A stretch of DNA of 64,000 nt from Castellaniella sp044508625. Lineage in GTDB: Bacteria; Pseudomonadota; Gammaproteobacteria; Burkholderiales; Burkholderiaceae_B. The stretch is taken from the NCBI GenBank assembly GCA_044508625.1, contig JBIQHJ010000012.1, positions 1 to 64,000 on the forward strand, given 5' to 3'. Made by a program: the position numbers and the translations under genes. Under the pieces are notes generated by a model. It saw nothing but the letters and a program-made list of their open reading frames with translations, searched no databases and was not told the DNA's origin. Below are positions 52,883 through 61,692 of this stretch, piece by piece (the first letter of the stretch is position 1; every line of letters starts with the position of its first letter).

Positions 52883-54133
52883 ATGGCGACGATGAAAACA
52901 CATGAGGATCTGGGACGCAGGATGAGGCTCGCGGCGGCGGGCATCGCGGCGGTGGTGGGGCTGGCATGCCCCGTCGCCAGCAGCGTGGCCGCCGACGCCA
53001 AGAACCCGGAAAGCATCACCATCGGCACGATCCTGCCGCTGACCGGAGCCACCGCGCAGAACGGCGAGAATTCGCTGCGCGGCATCCAGCTCGCGGTGGA
53101 GGAAATCAACGCGGCGGGCGGCATCAAGTCGATGGGCGGCGCGAAACTCAAGCTCACGGTGGCCGACGCCACGAGCAATCCGGCCAAGGCGGCCTCCGCG
53201 GCCATCAATTTCCTGTCCAAGGACGACAAGCCCCTGGCCATGGTGGGCGCCTATGCCAGCGGCCTCACCGAGACGATCGCGCGCGTCACCGAGCGGGCGC
53301 GGATCCCGCTGCTCAGCACCTCGTTCGCCGACACGCTGACCCAGCAGGGCTACAAGTTCTTCTTCCAGTTGCCCGCCGCGGCCTCCAAGATGGGCACGGC
53401 CCAGTTCCGCTACGCCTCCGAGGTCGCCAAGGCCAACGGCAGCCCGCTCTCGAACGTGGCCATCGTGTACGCGAACAACGCCTACGGCGCGAGCCAGGCG
53501 GAATCCCTCAAGAAGCAGGCCGAGCAGAGCGGGACCAAGGTGGTGCTGTTCGAAGGCTACTCGCCCGAGATCACCGACGCCAACCCCATCGTCGCCAAGA
53601 TCCAGGCCTCGAAGGCCGATGCCGTCTTTTCGATCGCCTATGTCACCGACGGCGTGCTGCTGATGCGCGCCCTGAAGTCGGCCGGCAGCACCGTGCCGAT
53701 GTTCGGCGGCACCGGCGGGTACGTGACGCCGGACTTCCTCAAGGTGCTGGGACCCGCGGTCAACGGCGTCTTCAGCGTGACCACTTCCAACCCGGACGGC
53801 TACGGCGCCATCGGCGAGGCCTACCAGAAGAAGTACGGCCAGTTCATGCCGCAGGAGGCGCATGACAACGCCGCCGCCGTGTACGTCATCGCGCAGGCAC
53901 TGGAGGAGCATCCGACGACCGACCCGGCCGCGCTGGCCCAGGCCATCCACCAGGGCAAGTTCACGCGCGGCGCCGCGGGATCCATGCCCGGGGGCGTGGT
54001 CGAGTTCAACGAGGCCGGCGTGAACGTCCATGCGGCGCCCCTGATGGTGCAGTGGCAGGACAGCAAGCTCGTCGGCGTCTGGCCCGCGGACCTGGTCAAG
54101 GGCAAGCCCCAGTGGCCGGCGGCCGGCAAGTAA
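52883..54133 (+). CDS. Branched-chain-type ABC substrate-binding protein
   Basis: 416 aa, signal peptide (LAAAGIAAVVGLACPVASSVAA), then SITIGTILPLTGATAQNGENSLRGIQLAVEEINAAGG, the family start. ATG 52883 follows AGGAGACGGCATC. It should bind the hydantoin, carbamoyl or related amide compound processed by the operon. A perfect 11-bp hairpin follows in the gap before LivH. Confidence 0.92.
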   Translation: MATMKTHEDLGRRMRLAAAGIAAVVGLACPVASSVAADAKNPESITIGTILPLTGATAQNGENSLRGIQLAVEEINAAGGIKSMGGAKLKLTVADATSNPAKAASAAINFLSKDDKPLAMVGAYASGLTETIARVTERARIPLLSTSFADTLTQQGYKFFFQLPAAASKMGTAQFRYASEVAKANGSPLSNVAIVYANNAYGASQAESLKKQAEQSGTKVVLFEGYSPEITDANPIVAKIQASKADAVFSIAYVTDGVLLMRALKSAGSTVPMFGGTGGYVTPDFLKVLGPAVNGVFSVTTSNPDGYGAIGEAYQKKYGQFMPQEAHDNAAAVYVIAQALEEHPTTDPAALAQAIHQGKFTRGAAGSMPGGVVEFNEAGVNVHAAPLMVQWQDSKLVGVWPADLVKGKPQWPAAGK

Positions 54134-54157
54134 GCGCGAAGGAACGCAGGACCGGCC

Positions 54158-54187
54158 GCGCGCCGCGCATCGCCAGGCGCGGCGCGC
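54158..54187 (+). other. Perfect GC hairpin after the binding-protein gene
   Basis: GCGCGCCGCGC (54158-54168), loop ATCGCCAG, GCGCGGCGCGC (54177-54187): eleven perfect pairs, with partly paired CCGG flanks. It lies 25 bp after the binding-protein stop and 85 bp before LivH; no T-run. Confidence 0.75.
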
Positions 54188-54272
54188 CCGGTTCCCGTCG
54201 ACACAGTCCCGATCGCCCGCAATGGAATCCATTGCCGGCGTCCGGCGACGCAATCATGGATGACCACACGAT

Positions 54273-55154
54273 ATGCTGCAATTGATACTGCAGTCGGTTG
54301 CGAACGGGGTGCTCATAGGCAGCGTCTATGGGCTCATCTCGGTCGGATTGACGCTCATATTCGGCGTCATGAACATCGTCAATTTCGCCCAGGGCGAATT
54401 GCTGATGATCGGCATGATGGCCGCGTACTTCCTGAGCGGCGCCCTGCAGCTCGACCCCCTCCTCATCGCCCCGCTCGTCGGCGTCGGCGGCTTCCTGTTC
54501 GGCATGCTCACCGAGCGCCTGGTGATCGAGCCCATCATCAAGGCGCCGCAGTCCGCCCAGATCATCGCGACCGTGGGCCTGAGCCTGATACTGGCCAACG
54601 GCGTCGCCCTCCTGACCGGAAACAACTTCTTCAGCGTCACCACGGCCTACCAGGACCAGTCCTTCGACGTGCTGGGCCTCTCGTTCCCCGCGAGCTTCGT
54701 GTACGCGGCCGCCTGCGCGCTCGTGATGGCGATCCTCCTGGGCCTGTTCCTGAACAAGACCCGCTACGGCAAGGCCATGCGCGCCACCTCGCAGAACCGG
54801 TACGCGGTGCAGCTCATGGGCATCGATCCGCGCTGGATGTACATGCTCGCCTTCGGCATAGGCTCGGCGCTGACCATGGTGGCGGGCGCGGTGATATTGC
54901 CGTACACGCTGACCTATCCCTACATCGGCCAGCACTTCATCCTCATCATGTTCACCGTCGTGGTGCTGGGCGGCCTGGGCTCGGTCAGGGGCGCCATCAT
55001 CGCCGGCCTGGTGGTGGGGGTGGTGCAGTCGATGTCGACCCTGGTGCTGCCGATCGAAATCCAGAACCTCCCGGTGTTCGTGGTGTTCTTCTTTGCGCTG
55101 GTGCTCATACCCGGGGGCGGATTCCAGCGCATTTTCCGCCGGAGGCCGAACTGA
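54273..55154 (+). CDS. livH: Branched-chain-type ABC permease (LivH)
   Basis: 293 aa, eight helices; YGLISVGLTLIFGVMNIVNFAQGEL is the LivH start and VVLGGLGSVRGAIIAGLVVG the ATPase-contact region. TGA overlaps the LivM start by one base (TGATG). Confidence 0.94.
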   Translation: MLQLILQSVANGVLIGSVYGLISVGLTLIFGVMNIVNFAQGELLMIGMMAAYFLSGALQLDPLLIAPLVGVGGFLFGMLTERLVIEPIIKAPQSAQIIATVGLSLILANGVALLTGNNFFSVTTAYQDQSFDVLGLSFPASFVYAAACALVMAILLGLFLNKTRYGKAMRATSQNRYAVQLMGIDPRWMYMLAFGIGSALTMVAGAVILPYTLTYPYIGQHFILIMFTVVVLGGLGSVRGAIIAGLVVGVVQSMSTLVLPIEIQNLPVFVVFFFALVLIPGGGFQRIFRRRPN

Positions 55155-56158
55155 TGGCTACGCATACGACTTCCCGCGCCGTGAAGCCGCGCACATCGGC
55201 GGCCATCGGATGGCTCGTCTTTCTCGTGGCGGTGTTCACCGCGCCGCTGTACCTGGACAACCAGTACGACCTCCGGCTCGCCATCCTCGTCTGCCTGCTC
55301 GGCGGCGCATCGATCGGCTGGAACCTGCTAGGCGGCTACGCCAACCAGATCTCGCTCGGCCACATCACGTTCTTCGGGATCGGCATGTACACGGTGGCGA
55401 TCTTCCAGTCCTCGCTGCACCTGAGCCCCTGGCTCGCCATCCCGGTGGCCGTGATCCTGTCGCTCGCCGTGGCGGCCCTGATCGGCTGGCCGAGCTTTCG
55501 CCTGTCGGGCCATTATTTCGCGCTGGCCACGCTGGCGCTCCTGCCGGTGTCCGAGCTGGTCGCCAGCGGCTGGGAGAGCCTGACCGGCGGCGCCCGCGGC
55601 CTGTCCGTGCCGATCCTGCCCTCGGGACTGGCGACGCTGCAGTTCGACAGGCCCGAGCCGTTCTTCTACGTGGCCGCGGCCTTTCTCGTGATCGTGCTGG
55701 CGATCGCGCGGGTGGTGCGCTTCTCCACCCTCGGCATGCGGCTTTCCGCCATACGGTCCAACCCGGAGGCCGCCACCCTGGCGGGCGTGGACCAGTTCCG
55801 CGCAAAGATGACGACGCTGCTGATCAGCGCCGCCATCGTCGCCGTCGCCGGCTCGCTGTACGGCGCCTTCCTCCAGTACGTGGATCCGCGCACGGCGTTT
55901 TCCTGGGACACCACGCTGAACCTCGTGCTGTTCGCGATCGTGGGCGGGCTGCAGTTCTGGTGGGGCCCGCTGCTGGGCGCCGCCATCCTGGTCCCGGTCA
56001 ATGAATACGCCTCCATGCAGCTCAGCGGCAACCTGGCGGCCCTGGGCCAGCTCGCCTACGGGGTCATCCTGCTGCTGCTGATCATCTTTCAACCTCGCGG
56101 CCTGGGCGGTCTGCTCCAGACCGTGTTCCAGCGGCTCGAAGGAGGGTCCAGGAAATGA
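55154..56158 (+). CDS. livM: Branched-chain-type ABC permease (LivM)
   Basis: 334 aa, nine to ten helices; GWNLLGGYANQISLGHITFFGIGMYT and LSGHYFALATLALLPV are LivM signatures. ATG 55154 is preferred; a longer in-frame stretch upstream is a shadow of LivH. Overlaps LivG by 4 bp. Confidence 0.93.
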   Translation: MATHTTSRAVKPRTSAAIGWLVFLVAVFTAPLYLDNQYDLRLAILVCLLGGASIGWNLLGGYANQISLGHITFFGIGMYTVAIFQSSLHLSPWLAIPVAVILSLAVAALIGWPSFRLSGHYFALATLALLPVSELVASGWESLTGGARGLSVPILPSGLATLQFDRPEPFFYVAAAFLVIVLAIARVVRFSTLGMRLSAIRSNPEAATLAGVDQFRAKMTTLLISAAIVAVAGSLYGAFLQYVDPRTAFSWDTTLNLVLFAIVGGLQFWWGPLLGAAILVPVNEYASMQLSGNLAALGQLAYGVILLLLIIFQPRGLGGLLQTVFQRLEGGSRK

Positions 56159-56877
56159 GCCGGCCCATACTGAAAGTCGAAAACGTCGACCAGCGCTTCG
56201 CCGGCCTGCACGCCCTGAAGCACGTGAGCTTCGAGCTGATCGAGGGCGAGATCCTCGGCATCATCGGGCCGAACGGCGCGGGGAAATCGACGCTGTTCAA
56301 CGCCATCGTGGGCACGGTGCCGCCGGTCTCCGGCGCCATCCGGTTCAAGGACAGGGACATCGTCGGGATGCCCACGCACCGGATCGCCGCGCTGGGCATC
56401 GCCAAGACCTCGCAGACCGTGCAGGTGTTCGACGAGATGACGGCGCTCGACAACGTGGCCGTGGCGGCGCTGCTGAGTTCCAAGTCCGTGGCCGCGGCGC
56501 GCGCCGCCGCCCGCGAGGAGCTCGAGTTCTGGGGGCTGGAGGGGCACGCCGACACGCTGGCCCAGGACCTGCCGCTCGCCCAGCGCTCGCTGCTCGAGCT
56601 CGCGCGGGCCATGATGCTGCGCCCGCAGGTGCTGCTGGTCGACGAGGTCATGGCTGGCCTGAACGAGGTCGAGGTGGACGACATCCTCGAGCGGCTCATG
56701 CGCGTCAACCGCGAGCGCGGCGTCACCCTCATGGTGATCGAGCACAACATGCGCGCGCTGATGAAGATCTCGTCGCGGATCCTCGCCCTGGATTATGGCG
56801 CGGTCCTCACCCTGGGCAAGCCCGAGGAGGTGAGCCGCCACAAGCAGGTGATCGAAGCTTACCTAGGAGTGGAATGA
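56155..56877 (+). CDS. livG: Branched-chain-type ABC ATPase (LivG)
   Basis: 240 aa: Walker A GPNGAGKST, LSSKS region, DLPLAQRSLLELARAMML as a degenerate signature (LivG normally reads LSYGQQR), Walker B VLLVDEVMAGLN and VIEHNMRAL. The signature is less canonical than in LivF but the fold is intact. Adjacent to LivF with no gap. Confidence 0.93.
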   Translation: MSRPILKVENVDQRFAGLHALKHVSFELIEGEILGIIGPNGAGKSTLFNAIVGTVPPVSGAIRFKDRDIVGMPTHRIAALGIAKTSQTVQVFDEMTALDNVAVAALLSSKSVAAARAAAREELEFWGLEGHADTLAQDLPLAQRSLLELARAMMLRPQVLLVDEVMAGLNEVEVDDILERLMRVNRERGVTLMVIEHNMRALMKISSRILALDYGAVLTLGKPEEVSRHKQVIEAYLGVE

Positions 56878-57585
56878 ATGGGTCTCGAAATCAAAGGATT
56901 GCATGCCGGCTACGGCAAGATAGAGGCCCTGCACGGCGTGTCCCTGGAGGTCCCCGACGGCGACTACGTCGCGGTGGTGGGCGCCAACGGCGCGGGCAAG
57001 TCGACGCTGCTGAAAGCGGTCTCGGGCACCGTGCGGTGCTTCGGCGGGACCATCGCCTTCGACGGCCAGGAGCTCACCAGGATGTCCTCCCACCGCATCC
57101 CGGCGTGCCGGATCGCGCACGTGCCCGAGGGCCGGCAGATATTCCCCCGCCTGAGCGTCCTCGACAACCTCATGATGGGCGCCTGGCTGGTCAGGGACGA
57201 CGGCCAGCGGTCGGAGCGCCTGCGCCTGGTCTATGACCTGTTCCCGCGGCTCAGGGAGCGCGCCGGCCAGATGGCGGGCACGCTGTCCGGCGGCGAGCAG
57301 CAGATGGTCGCCGTGGGCCGCGCCCTGATGCTGGGGCCCAAGCTGATCATGCTCGACGAGCCCTCGCAGGGCCTGGCCCCCAAGCTGGTCAACGAGATGT
57401 ACGAGCAGCTCAGGCAGGTCCACCGGCTGGGCACCAGCGTGCTGCTGGTCGAGCAGAACACGACCTCGGCGCTGAAGTACGCCGCCAGGGCCTACGTGAT
57501 GGAACGCGGCAGGATCATCCTGAGCGGAGCCTCCGATGAGCTCCGCGACAAGGACGAGATCCGCCGCGCCTATCTGGGAATCTGA
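56878..57585 (+). CDS. livF: Branched-chain-type ABC ATPase (LivF)
   Basis: 235 aa: GANGAGKST, TLSGGEQQMVAVGRALM, LIMLDEPSQGLAP and the LivF ending IRRAYLGI. It begins directly after the LivG stop. Second ATPase of the hydantoin-operon importer. Confidence 0.95.
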   Translation: MGLEIKGLHAGYGKIEALHGVSLEVPDGDYVAVVGANGAGKSTLLKAVSGTVRCFGGTIAFDGQELTRMSSHRIPACRIAHVPEGRQIFPRLSVLDNLMMGAWLVRDDGQRSERLRLVYDLFPRLRERAGQMAGTLSGGEQQMVAVGRALMLGPKLIMLDEPSQGLAPKLVNEMYEQLRQVHRLGTSVLLVEQNTTSALKYAARAYVMERGRIILSGASDELRDKDEIRRAYLGI

Positions 57586-57596
57586 AGGGGACGGAC

Positions 57597-58934
57597 ATGT
57601 CGGAGGCTTCACTGTTGGATCGCGCGGTCGGCATCGCGGCCGGCCTCAACCTGGCCCGCGTCCCGGCGGCCTCGCTCAGGCGCGCCGGGCACATCATCGC
57701 GGATACGGTCGGGGTGAGCTGCGCGGGCGCCCGCCAGGCGCAGATGGTCGCCCTGGCCGGCATCGAGCGCCGCGAGGGCCGGGTGGGCGAGGGCCCGCGG
57801 CACGGCGCCACCGTGTTCAGCGGCCCGCCGCTGCGGGCGGACCCCGAGCGCGCGGCCTTCCTCAATGCGACCGCGGGCAGCTTCGTCGAGCTGGACGAGG
57901 GCATGCGTCCCACCGGGCATCCGGGGATGCAGGTCGTGATTCCCGCGGTCGCGGTGGCCGAGGCGGAGAAAGCCCATGGGCAGTCGCTGCTGCGCGCGGT
58001 CATCGCCGGCTACGAGGTCACGGCGAGGCTGTTCACGGCGTACCGGCTGACGTATCCCACGCATCCGCACGGGCACTTCGGGGCGGTCGGCGGCGCGGTC
58101 GCCGTCGCCATGATCCTCGACCGGGATCCCGTCGAGGCCGCCCGCATCGCGGCGACCAGTCCCATCCTCTCGGTCTGGGACGCGTGCTTCGAAGGCGCGA
58201 CGGCCCGGAACACCTGGATGGGCAGTGCCGCCGAGCTGGCGGTGCGCGCGTCCCGGCTCGCCGAGGCGGGCTTCACCGGCTCGCCGGCGGGCCTGGAATC
58301 CTCCTTCGGCAAGCTCGCCGGCACGCTGGCCGATCGGGATGCGCTGGCGGCCCCGCTGGACTACGAGAGCCTCGGGCTGACCCGCAACTATTTCAAGCTG
58401 CACAGCGCCTGTGCCCTGAGCCACGCCGCCGTCGACGCGGTCCGGCAGCTCCCGGCCATCGACCCCGCCCGCATCGAGCGGGTCGAGGTCGAGACCGTGA
58501 GCAACAACATGAAGCTCGCCCGCCAGGCGGAGCCCAATGCCCTGTCCGCGCGGTTTTCGCTGCCCTACGTGGTGGCGGCCGCCCTGCTGCGGCGCCCGCT
58601 GGACGCGGACGGCTTCCGCTTCGAGCCGGAAACCGCGCGGCTCGCCGCGCGCGTGGAGCTGCGCGTGGCCGAGGACCTGGAGGCGAAATGGCCGGATGCC
58701 TCGCCGGCCAGGGTCACCGTGCTGAGTTCCGATGGCCGGTCCTGCACCGCGCAGGTCGACAACCCCCACGGCCATTACCGCGATCCCCTGTCCGAGGACG
58801 AGATCGGGCGGAAATTCCGCGAGCTCGTGGGCGGCGGCGCGGCGGCGCAGGCCTGGTGGGGCCGGATGACGAATCTCTTTCACGTGCCGGATTGCTCGCG
58901 CCTGTTCCTCGGGGTCGACGACCATGCGAATTAG
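57597..58934 (+). CDS. MmgE/PrpD family protein
   Basis: 445 aa. HIIADTVGVSCAGAR, FLNATAGSFVELDEG, HPGMQVVIPAVAVAEA and NYFKLHSACALSHAAVDAV match the MmgE/PrpD (2-methylcitrate dehydratase/cis-aconitate decarboxylase-like) fold. Family members in amide operons may act on dicarboxylic acids. Overlaps the asparaginase gene by 11 bp. Confidence 0.88.
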   Translation: MSEASLLDRAVGIAAGLNLARVPAASLRRAGHIIADTVGVSCAGARQAQMVALAGIERREGRVGEGPRHGATVFSGPPLRADPERAAFLNATAGSFVELDEGMRPTGHPGMQVVIPAVAVAEAEKAHGQSLLRAVIAGYEVTARLFTAYRLTYPTHPHGHFGAVGGAVAVAMILDRDPVEAARIAATSPILSVWDACFEGATARNTWMGSAAELAVRASRLAEAGFTGSPAGLESSFGKLAGTLADRDALAAPLDYESLGLTRNYFKLHSACALSHAAVDAVRQLPAIDPARIERVEVETVSNNMKLARQAEPNALSARFSLPYVVAAALLRRPLDADGFRFEPETARLAARVELRVAEDLEAKWPDASPARVTVLSSDGRSCTAQVDNPHGHYRDPLSEDEIGRKFRELVGGGAAAQAWWGRMTNLFHVPDCSRLFLGVDDHAN

Positions 58935-59886
58935 CCTCCTCGCCACCGGCGGCACGATCTCGACGCAGGCCGGCGCGGGCGGCGCGACGCCGGCGCTCGG
59001 GGCGCAGGCCCTCGCGGCCGCCGCGCGGAGCGGGGACGGGGACCTCGCCATCGTCACGCGCGACGTCGCGCGGGTGTCGAGCCGCAACGTCACGCCGGCC
59101 GCCATGTGGGAGCTCGCCGGCGCCGTCGCGGACGAGATCCGGGGCGGCTGCGACGGCGTCGTCGTCACCCATGGGACGGACACCCTCGAGGAGACGGCCT
59201 ACGCGCTCTCGCTGCTCGTCCGCACGAGCGTCCCGGTCGTCGTGACGGGCGCCATGCGGGTGCCCGGCTCGCCGGGCGAGGACGGCCCCGCCAACCTCGC
59301 GGCCGCCATCGCGGTGGCCTCGACGCCGGGGTTCGCGGCCTACGGGCCCCTCGTCGTCCACCAGGACGAGATCCATCTCGCCCGGTGGGCCACCAAGGTC
59401 CACGGCACCCGCGTCGCCGCCTTCGGGTCGCCGGCCGCGGGCCCCGCCGGCATGGTCGTGGAGGGCAGGGCGGTGCCGTTCTTCGGGCCGCCCCCCTCGG
59501 AACGCCTGGTGCGCGCCGGCGCCCCGGACAAGCGCGTCGAGCTGGTCTGGGCCGCGGCCGGATCGGACGGCCTGGTGGTCGACGCGATCCGGGACCGGGT
59601 CGACGGCCTCGTGGTGGCGGCCCTGGGCGGCGGGCACGTCCCCGCCCCCATGGCCGACGCGCTGCTGCGGGCCGCCGCGCAGGGGGTCGCCGTCGTCCTG
59701 GCGAGCCGCTGCGCCAGTCCCCAGGTGCTGCGCAGCACCTATGGCGGCGCCGGCGGCGAGAGGCACCTGCTCGCCTCGGGGCTGGTGTCCGCGGGCGCCC
59801 TGTCGGCGCTCAAGGCGCGCCTGAGGCTGTTGTTCGGATTGTCGGCCGGGTTCACCGCGGCCGAGCTGTTTCCCATGGACCATTGA
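58924..59886 (+). CDS. Asparaginase/glutaminase family
   Basis: 320 aa. LLATGGTIST carries the nucleophile Thr11, and VVVTHGTDTLEETAY supplies the second Thr and Asp; TGAMRVPGSPGEDGPAN is typical. No signal peptide, so cytoplasmic. Releases ammonia from asparagine or a related amide. Part of the hydantoin operon. Confidence 0.9.
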   Translation: MRISLLATGGTISTQAGAGGATPALGAQALAAAARSGDGDLAIVTRDVARVSSRNVTPAAMWELAGAVADEIRGGCDGVVVTHGTDTLEETAYALSLLVRTSVPVVVTGAMRVPGSPGEDGPANLAAAIAVASTPGFAAYGPLVVHQDEIHLARWATKVHGTRVAAFGSPAAGPAGMVVEGRAVPFFGPPPSERLVRAGAPDKRVELVWAAAGSDGLVVDAIRDRVDGLVVAALGGGHVPAPMADALLRAAAQGVAVVLASRCASPQVLRSTYGGAGGERHLLASGLVSAGALSALKARLRLLFGLSAGFTAAELFPMDH

Positions 59887-59888
59887 TC

Positions 59889-60806
59889 ATGAGCATGCAC
59901 AGAGAAATTCGGAGGGATACCCATAGGCGCTACGCCTATTCCGCCATCGACGACCGGCCGACCTACGAGTGGCCCGGAGGCCGGCGCCTCGCGCTGCACC
60001 TCAGCCTGAACATCGAGCATTTCCGGTTCGGCGCGGGCATCGGCAACGACTACGCGGTGCCGCAGCCCGGCCTCAACGTCCGCAGCTACGGCTGGCGCGA
60101 CTACGGCAACCGGGTCGGCGCGTACAGGCTGCTGGACCTGGCGGACGCCTACGATCTCCGCTACGGCCTGCTGGTGAATTCGGACGTGTATGCCTATTGC
60201 CCGGGGCTGATCGAGCGCTTTTCCGAGAGGGGGCACGAGATCGTCGGCCATGGCCGCACCAATTCCGAGCGGCAGATCGACATGTCCGAGGAGGAGGAGA
60301 TCGCCTGCATCCGCGAGGCGACCGAGACCATCCGCGACCGCGAGGGCGCGCCGCCCCGCGGCTGGCTGGCGCCGTACATCTGCCAGACGAGCCGCTCGCT
60401 GGACCTGCTCGAGGAGCATGGCTACGAGTACATGATGGACTGGCCCATCGACGACCAGCCGATATGGTTCGCCACCCGGCATGGCCGCATCCTGTCCATC
60501 CCGTATTCCCACGACCTGAACGATTCCATCGAGTGCGTGTCGCGGCGCACGCCCTCGCAGACGTTCTGCGACAACCTCATCGACCAGTTCGACGAGATGC
60601 TCGAGGAATCGCGCAGGCGGCCGCTCGTCATGTGCATCGTCCTGCACAGCTTCATCCTGGGGCAGCCCTATCGCCTGAGGCAGTTCCGCGCGGTCATGGA
60701 CCACATCGTCCGGCACCGCGACCAGATCTGGATGGCGACGCCCGGGCAGATCGCCGATCACGTCAAGACCCTGCCTCCCGGGACGGTGCCCGGGGACGGC
60801 GCCTGA
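59889..60806 (+). CDS. PuuE-like polysaccharide-deacetylase-family protein
   Basis: 305 aa NodB-fold protein: LALHLSLNIEHFRFG, YGNRVGAYRLLDLADAYDLR, GHEIVGHGRTNSER (His pair) and RPLVMCIVLHSFILGQPYRL. Close in layout to the protein at 8192 and to cyclic amidases of the PuuE type. Starts 2 bp after the asparaginase stop and precedes the racemase gene. Confidence 0.82.
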   Translation: MSMHREIRRDTHRRYAYSAIDDRPTYEWPGGRRLALHLSLNIEHFRFGAGIGNDYAVPQPGLNVRSYGWRDYGNRVGAYRLLDLADAYDLRYGLLVNSDVYAYCPGLIERFSERGHEIVGHGRTNSERQIDMSEEEEIACIREATETIRDREGAPPRGWLAPYICQTSRSLDLLEEHGYEYMMDWPIDDQPIWFATRHGRILSIPYSHDLNDSIECVSRRTPSQTFCDNLIDQFDEMLEESRRRPLVMCIVLHSFILGQPYRLRQFRAVMDHIVRHRDQIWMATPGQIADHVKTLPPGTVPGDGA

Positions 60807-60814
60807 GGCGGGAC

Positions 60815-61558
60815 ATGGGCGCGTCTTGCGGACACGAGCCCACCGTGGGCGTGCTCGGCGGCATGGGGCCGCTGGCCGGCGCCACGCTCGCGCTGCGCAT
60901 CGTCGAATTGACCAGGGCCACGCGCGACCAGGAACACATTTCCGTCGTCCTGCTCAACGACCCCCATGTGCCCGACCGCTCGGCGGCGGGGACGGCGGGC
61001 GGCCAGAGCCCCCTGCCGGCCATGCTGCGCGGCGTGGGCACCCTGGTGCGCGCGGGCGTGGACTGCATCGTCGTGCCCTGCAACACGGCGCACCTGTGGT
61101 TCGATCGCTTGCAGGAGGCCTGCCCGAAACCCATCCTGCACATCGTCGACGCGGTCATCCACGACTTGCGGCGCCAGGGCGTCCCGGACGGCGCGGTGAT
61201 CGGCGTCCTGGGCACGCCGGCGACGCTGCAGCTCGGCCTGTACCAGGACCGGCTGGTGTCCTCGGGCTACCGGCCCCTCGTCCCCGAGCCGGCCGAGATC
61301 CAGTCCCTGCTGGTTCCGGCCATCGCGGCCGTCAAGGCCAACCGGGTGGAGGACGCCCATCCGCTCGTCGTCCGGGCCATCGAGTCGCTCGGGCGCAGGG
61401 GCGCGCAGGCGATCGTGCTGGGGTGCACGGAACTGCCGCTGGCCGTTCCCCACGCGCGCAGGCCCGCGCTGGGCATCGTGCTGACGGACTCCATCGACGC
61501 GCTGGCGCTGCAGGCCATCGAGTGGGTGGGCCAGCACGCCGAGGCCTGCGGCGCCTGA
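60815..61558 (+). CDS. Aspartate/glutamate racemase family
   Basis: 247 aa: VGVLGGMGPLAGATLA, VVPCNTAHLWFD with the first catalytic Cys and VLGCTELPLAV with the second. Both residues are intact, unlike the relative at 9870. Last gene of the rightward operon; it can interconvert D- and L-amino acids from the upstream carbamoylase. Confidence 0.9.
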   Translation: MGASCGHEPTVGVLGGMGPLAGATLALRIVELTRATRDQEHISVVLLNDPHVPDRSAAGTAGGQSPLPAMLRGVGTLVRAGVDCIVVPCNTAHLWFDRLQEACPKPILHIVDAVIHDLRRQGVPDGAVIGVLGTPATLQLGLYQDRLVSSGYRPLVPEPAEIQSLLVPAIAAVKANRVEDAHPLVVRAIESLGRRGAQAIVLGCTELPLAVPHARRPALGIVLTDSIDALALQAIEWVGQHAEACGA

Positions 61559-61563
61559 TCCGG

Positions 61564-61692
61564 CTCGGGCGCCGGCGGGCGGCTCGGTGCCGCGCTCGAC
61601 CGGCATGCTCAGGCGTCCACGGCGGTTCGAGGCCGCGTTCGGCCCGTACGCTCAGGCGTCCACGGGCGGCTCGAGACCGCGCTCGGCCAGCA
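61564..61692 (-). repeat. 43-bp tandem repeat carrying the LysR gene tail
   Basis: Three units of 43 bp (61564-61606, 61607-61649, 61650-61692). Units 2 and 3 share GCTCAGGCGTCCACG and most of what follows; unit 1 is more diverged. On the minus strand, the unit at 61650 contains the LysR C-terminal codons and stop, and the others are non-coding copies of that tail. Confidence 0.8.
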
